Assembly: GCF_020882245.1 (NCBI RefSeq)
Contig: NC_083599.1
Span: forward strand, 41,752,748 to 41,816,747
DNA length: 64,000 bases
Direction of reading: 5' to 3'
Origin: Rhopalosiphum padi
Lineage: Eukaryota; Arthropoda; Insecta; Hemiptera; Aphididae
The first letter of the stretch is position 1. The number at the start of each line of letters is the position of its first letter. Below, in pieces: positions 61,501 to 64,000 of the stretch. Both the position numbers and the translations under genes were made by a program. The notes under the pieces are model-generated. The model worked only from the letters and a program-made list of their open reading frames with translations, was not told where the DNA came from and made no database searches.

Positions 61501-64000
61501 CCGTGCCTTAGCAACCTCAGCGTTGGATAAAAAAATATTCGAAAATCATAAAAAGTTCATAAGTATCATACTTTATTTCTAAAAAATCAATAATTTATAT
61601 AAATTTCGTATAATTTTTACATTTAAATTTAAATTAAATAAAACTATGATAAATGAATAATTTTATAGCTGTAACAATTTACATTATATGATGTTCAACT
61701 GATTATTGTGATATTTGGGCCTTGGATCCAAAACTCAAGTTTTTGTTTGTTTGTTGGTAGATATAGTGGACTATCCTACAGACGATTTGTCTGAATTCAC
61801 AACTTGAATAATATTTTTATTTACTAGTTTAAAAACCTTTAAAATTAAAGTCATTTAAGTCATTTTTGTATTTGCGTTACTATTAGTTACTATATTAAAT
61901 TTATATCTAACGTTCAATTTTCATGATTTTTTTTATTCAGTAATGTACTTTGATAAATACCTAAAAACGATCTTTTCAAAAACAAATTATACTTGTACTT
62001 GATTTGTCTACACAGGTACTAAGAGAACTTAGAGAAAAAAATTGTTTTAGTTTTAAAATTATTACTGTTGTCACCTATCTACATGAAAAAGGCGTAGGTA
62101 TATAGTATATACTATATATTATGCCTATAAATTTATATTAGCAATACGTCAATACATTACTGGTATAAACGTAACCATAAAAATTAATAATATTCTGTGC
62201 GAAATTTGATTGAAATACGCGATAATATCATTATTTTTATTAGCTGGTTATAATGTTTAAATAATATTTTATCGAAAACACCTCCTCTTCCCTTTTTATT
62301 GATAACTTGGAAAAAAGTATTCTGAATAAAGTTACATATTTTATTACTTTATAATGTATAGGTACGTACTACTTGTTAGTTTGTTTGTTTGTTAGTTTTA
62401 AATTAATAAAATACATGTAATTTAAATTTCTAAATTGTGTTGTGTTTGTTATTCAAATATATTAAAAACTTTCTTGTAGTTCATCCTACATCAATTCGTT
62501 AAATAATATCTAAATAATATCACGTAACAATATAATTTGTTATAGTTTAAAGTTAATTTTTTTCTTATAAAAATCCATAGTACTTATCTATATTAGAGAT
62601 ATTGGACATATTATTGTGAAATAGAAATTGGATTAATGTAATGTTCATATATTAAACAAAGTCTTAAGACTCCAGTAGAAGTAAATTAAAGAATGATTTA
62701 CAATTTTTTTTTTTTTTAGTCTTTCACATATTTTTTTTTTACTTTATTCAAACTTAGACAATTTCTTATTTGAATATAGGACTAAATAAATTATACTTTA
62801 ATAGGTTTTTCTAGACTTTCCCATCTGAATCATTAATTTTCTAGATTTTTAATTTTTTCAAGTACCTATCGATATTTCTTATCGATAACAAGATTTAAAA
62901 AAGACTAAGTCGAATTTCTTAAAGGCACATCGTATACTTAAATCACACTGAAAATACAGCACTTTAAGTTGTTTGGCTATAAGTTAATTACAATCATTAT
63001 TTAAATAACAGTAGCTGAGCTAAAAGTTAAAAACTTGTTTATTCGTTGTACGAAAGTGAAATGAGGTGTAATAATTTTAATCGTACAGCATATCCGATCG
63101 AAAGTCAACAATCACATAATATTATTAATCGCATTCAATAATCAATTGCACAGGTCGTGGCCAGCAAAGTACGTGTCTACGGTTCTATACGTGGCGTCAA
63201 TGTTACTGTATTGCATACATTATAGCTTACGAGTTCGGATAGGTCAGTGTATGCATATGGTAATCACAAACAACGGGTATAGTATTACAAGAATATTATT
63301 GTTTTGTCTTTGTACAGTAAGTTTTTAAGGAAAAGGGTCATTGGATAGACTTTTTAGTTTTTGTCAGAAATTGTTATCAAATTATTATCTTACCATCAAT
63401 AATAAGTATTTGATTTTAGATAGCCAATTACCGTTGATACTACCGGGACCCACTACAGCATGTTAGCTCGTCATCGTCAATCAAAAATGTTTTACGGTAT
63501 TTATTCGCTTGTTATAATATAATCTTAATAAAGATTTAAATTTGATATATTTAATTTTCCCAGATATTTATATTTTATGATTTTTCTTAACAATTCGTGT
63601 CTGTAAACTTTTTATAATCCTGAATACTTAAAGTCATCTTCAAAAGTTCATAAACCATAGTAGGAACATGCTTATAGGTAATCTTCTAAAATGATATAGT
63701 CAAACGTAATGATTCGTGTTAGATACCTAAACGTACTTCCCTGTTCTAGTGCCCCACGATCTATGTTCCAAGAAAATTCTACACATTTTTTTATTTTTCA
63801 TTGTGAATTATATTTCTCAAGCTACGAATTAAATCTCTACGACAAGCGAAAGTGATGTGTTTAAAAAGTGGTTATTTAGTCTTGCGCAAATAATCCATTC
63901 ATTGATGAAATTCTACACACAATAATTCATAATGGTTAACAATATTTACCTCACTATAATAATTTTTACCGAGTCGCTATATAAATCATTTTTTGATATG
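61501..64000. other. AT-rich noncoding stretch to window end
   Basis: Homopolymer T runs near 62710-62745 are present. The short frame at 63146-63328 has no domain. No gene is seen. Confidence 0.55.

Noticed and set aside
1..64000. tRNA genes, rRNA genes and CRISPR arrays
   Set aside because: I found no GGTTCGANNCC box with an acceptor stem, no rRNA-like blocks and no regularly spaced direct repeats.

Overview
The window is eukaryotic and most resembles an aphid genome, though this is inference from style rather than from a database match. It is strongly AT-rich, full of TTA/TA runs and short palindromic words such as TAGGTACCTA and ATAATATTAT. It has CpG-rich islands without long open frames, and small TIR elements, retroelement tails and hAT-like termini of kinds I associate with aphids and other insects. 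There are no bacterial-style operons, and nearly all the short open frames on both strands are chance frames in low-complexity DNA.

Only one protein-coding gene is well supported, on the + strand. Its last two coding exons lie at 9386-9569 and 14159-14503, with matching phase-0 splice sites and an intron of about 4.6 kb. They encode a Ser/Gly/Ala/His-rich, low-complexity C-terminus ending in ...LLHDYHSL. The first exon opens one base before an ATG, with the last base of a split codon possible, so the gene probably continues upstream of the window. A 3'UTR of up to about 4.8 kb may follow, ending near a triple AATAAA cluster at 19310-19327. The family is not certain. An insect developmental transcription factor (for example the C-terminus of a Lim3/LHX3-type LIM-homeobox protein) is a tentative guess from the exon phase and composition only.

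Layout: 1-1.2 kb is a CpG-rich block. 1.26-1.92 kb is a TIR element with TA target duplication. 4.35-4.64 kb is a small pogo/Tigger-like element. 4.9-5.7 kb is a second CpG-rich, microsatellite-bearing block. 9.4-19.3 kb is the gene. From 19.3 kb to the end I see no secure gene. That stretch holds islands of higher GC in AT-rich DNA (19.4-20.1, 22.3-22.7, 26.4-27.1, 33.4-33.8, 41.1-41.7, 48.9-49.5, 50.9-51.7 and 57.9-58.6 kb). It also holds a decayed jockey-like LINE fragment (24.1-24.65 kb), RTE/SINE-like 3' tails (43.2-43.6 kb), a second copy of the TIR family with a foldback element nested in it (37.1-37.9 kb), single hAT-like ends, a perfect 32-bp-arm palindrome (54.4 kb) and a structured, T7-terminated segment that could be a Pol III RNA (45.4-45.6 kb).

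The picture fits a developmental regulator with large introns and a long 3'UTR, next to a gene-poor region with candidate regulatory islands and a background of small nonautonomous transposons.
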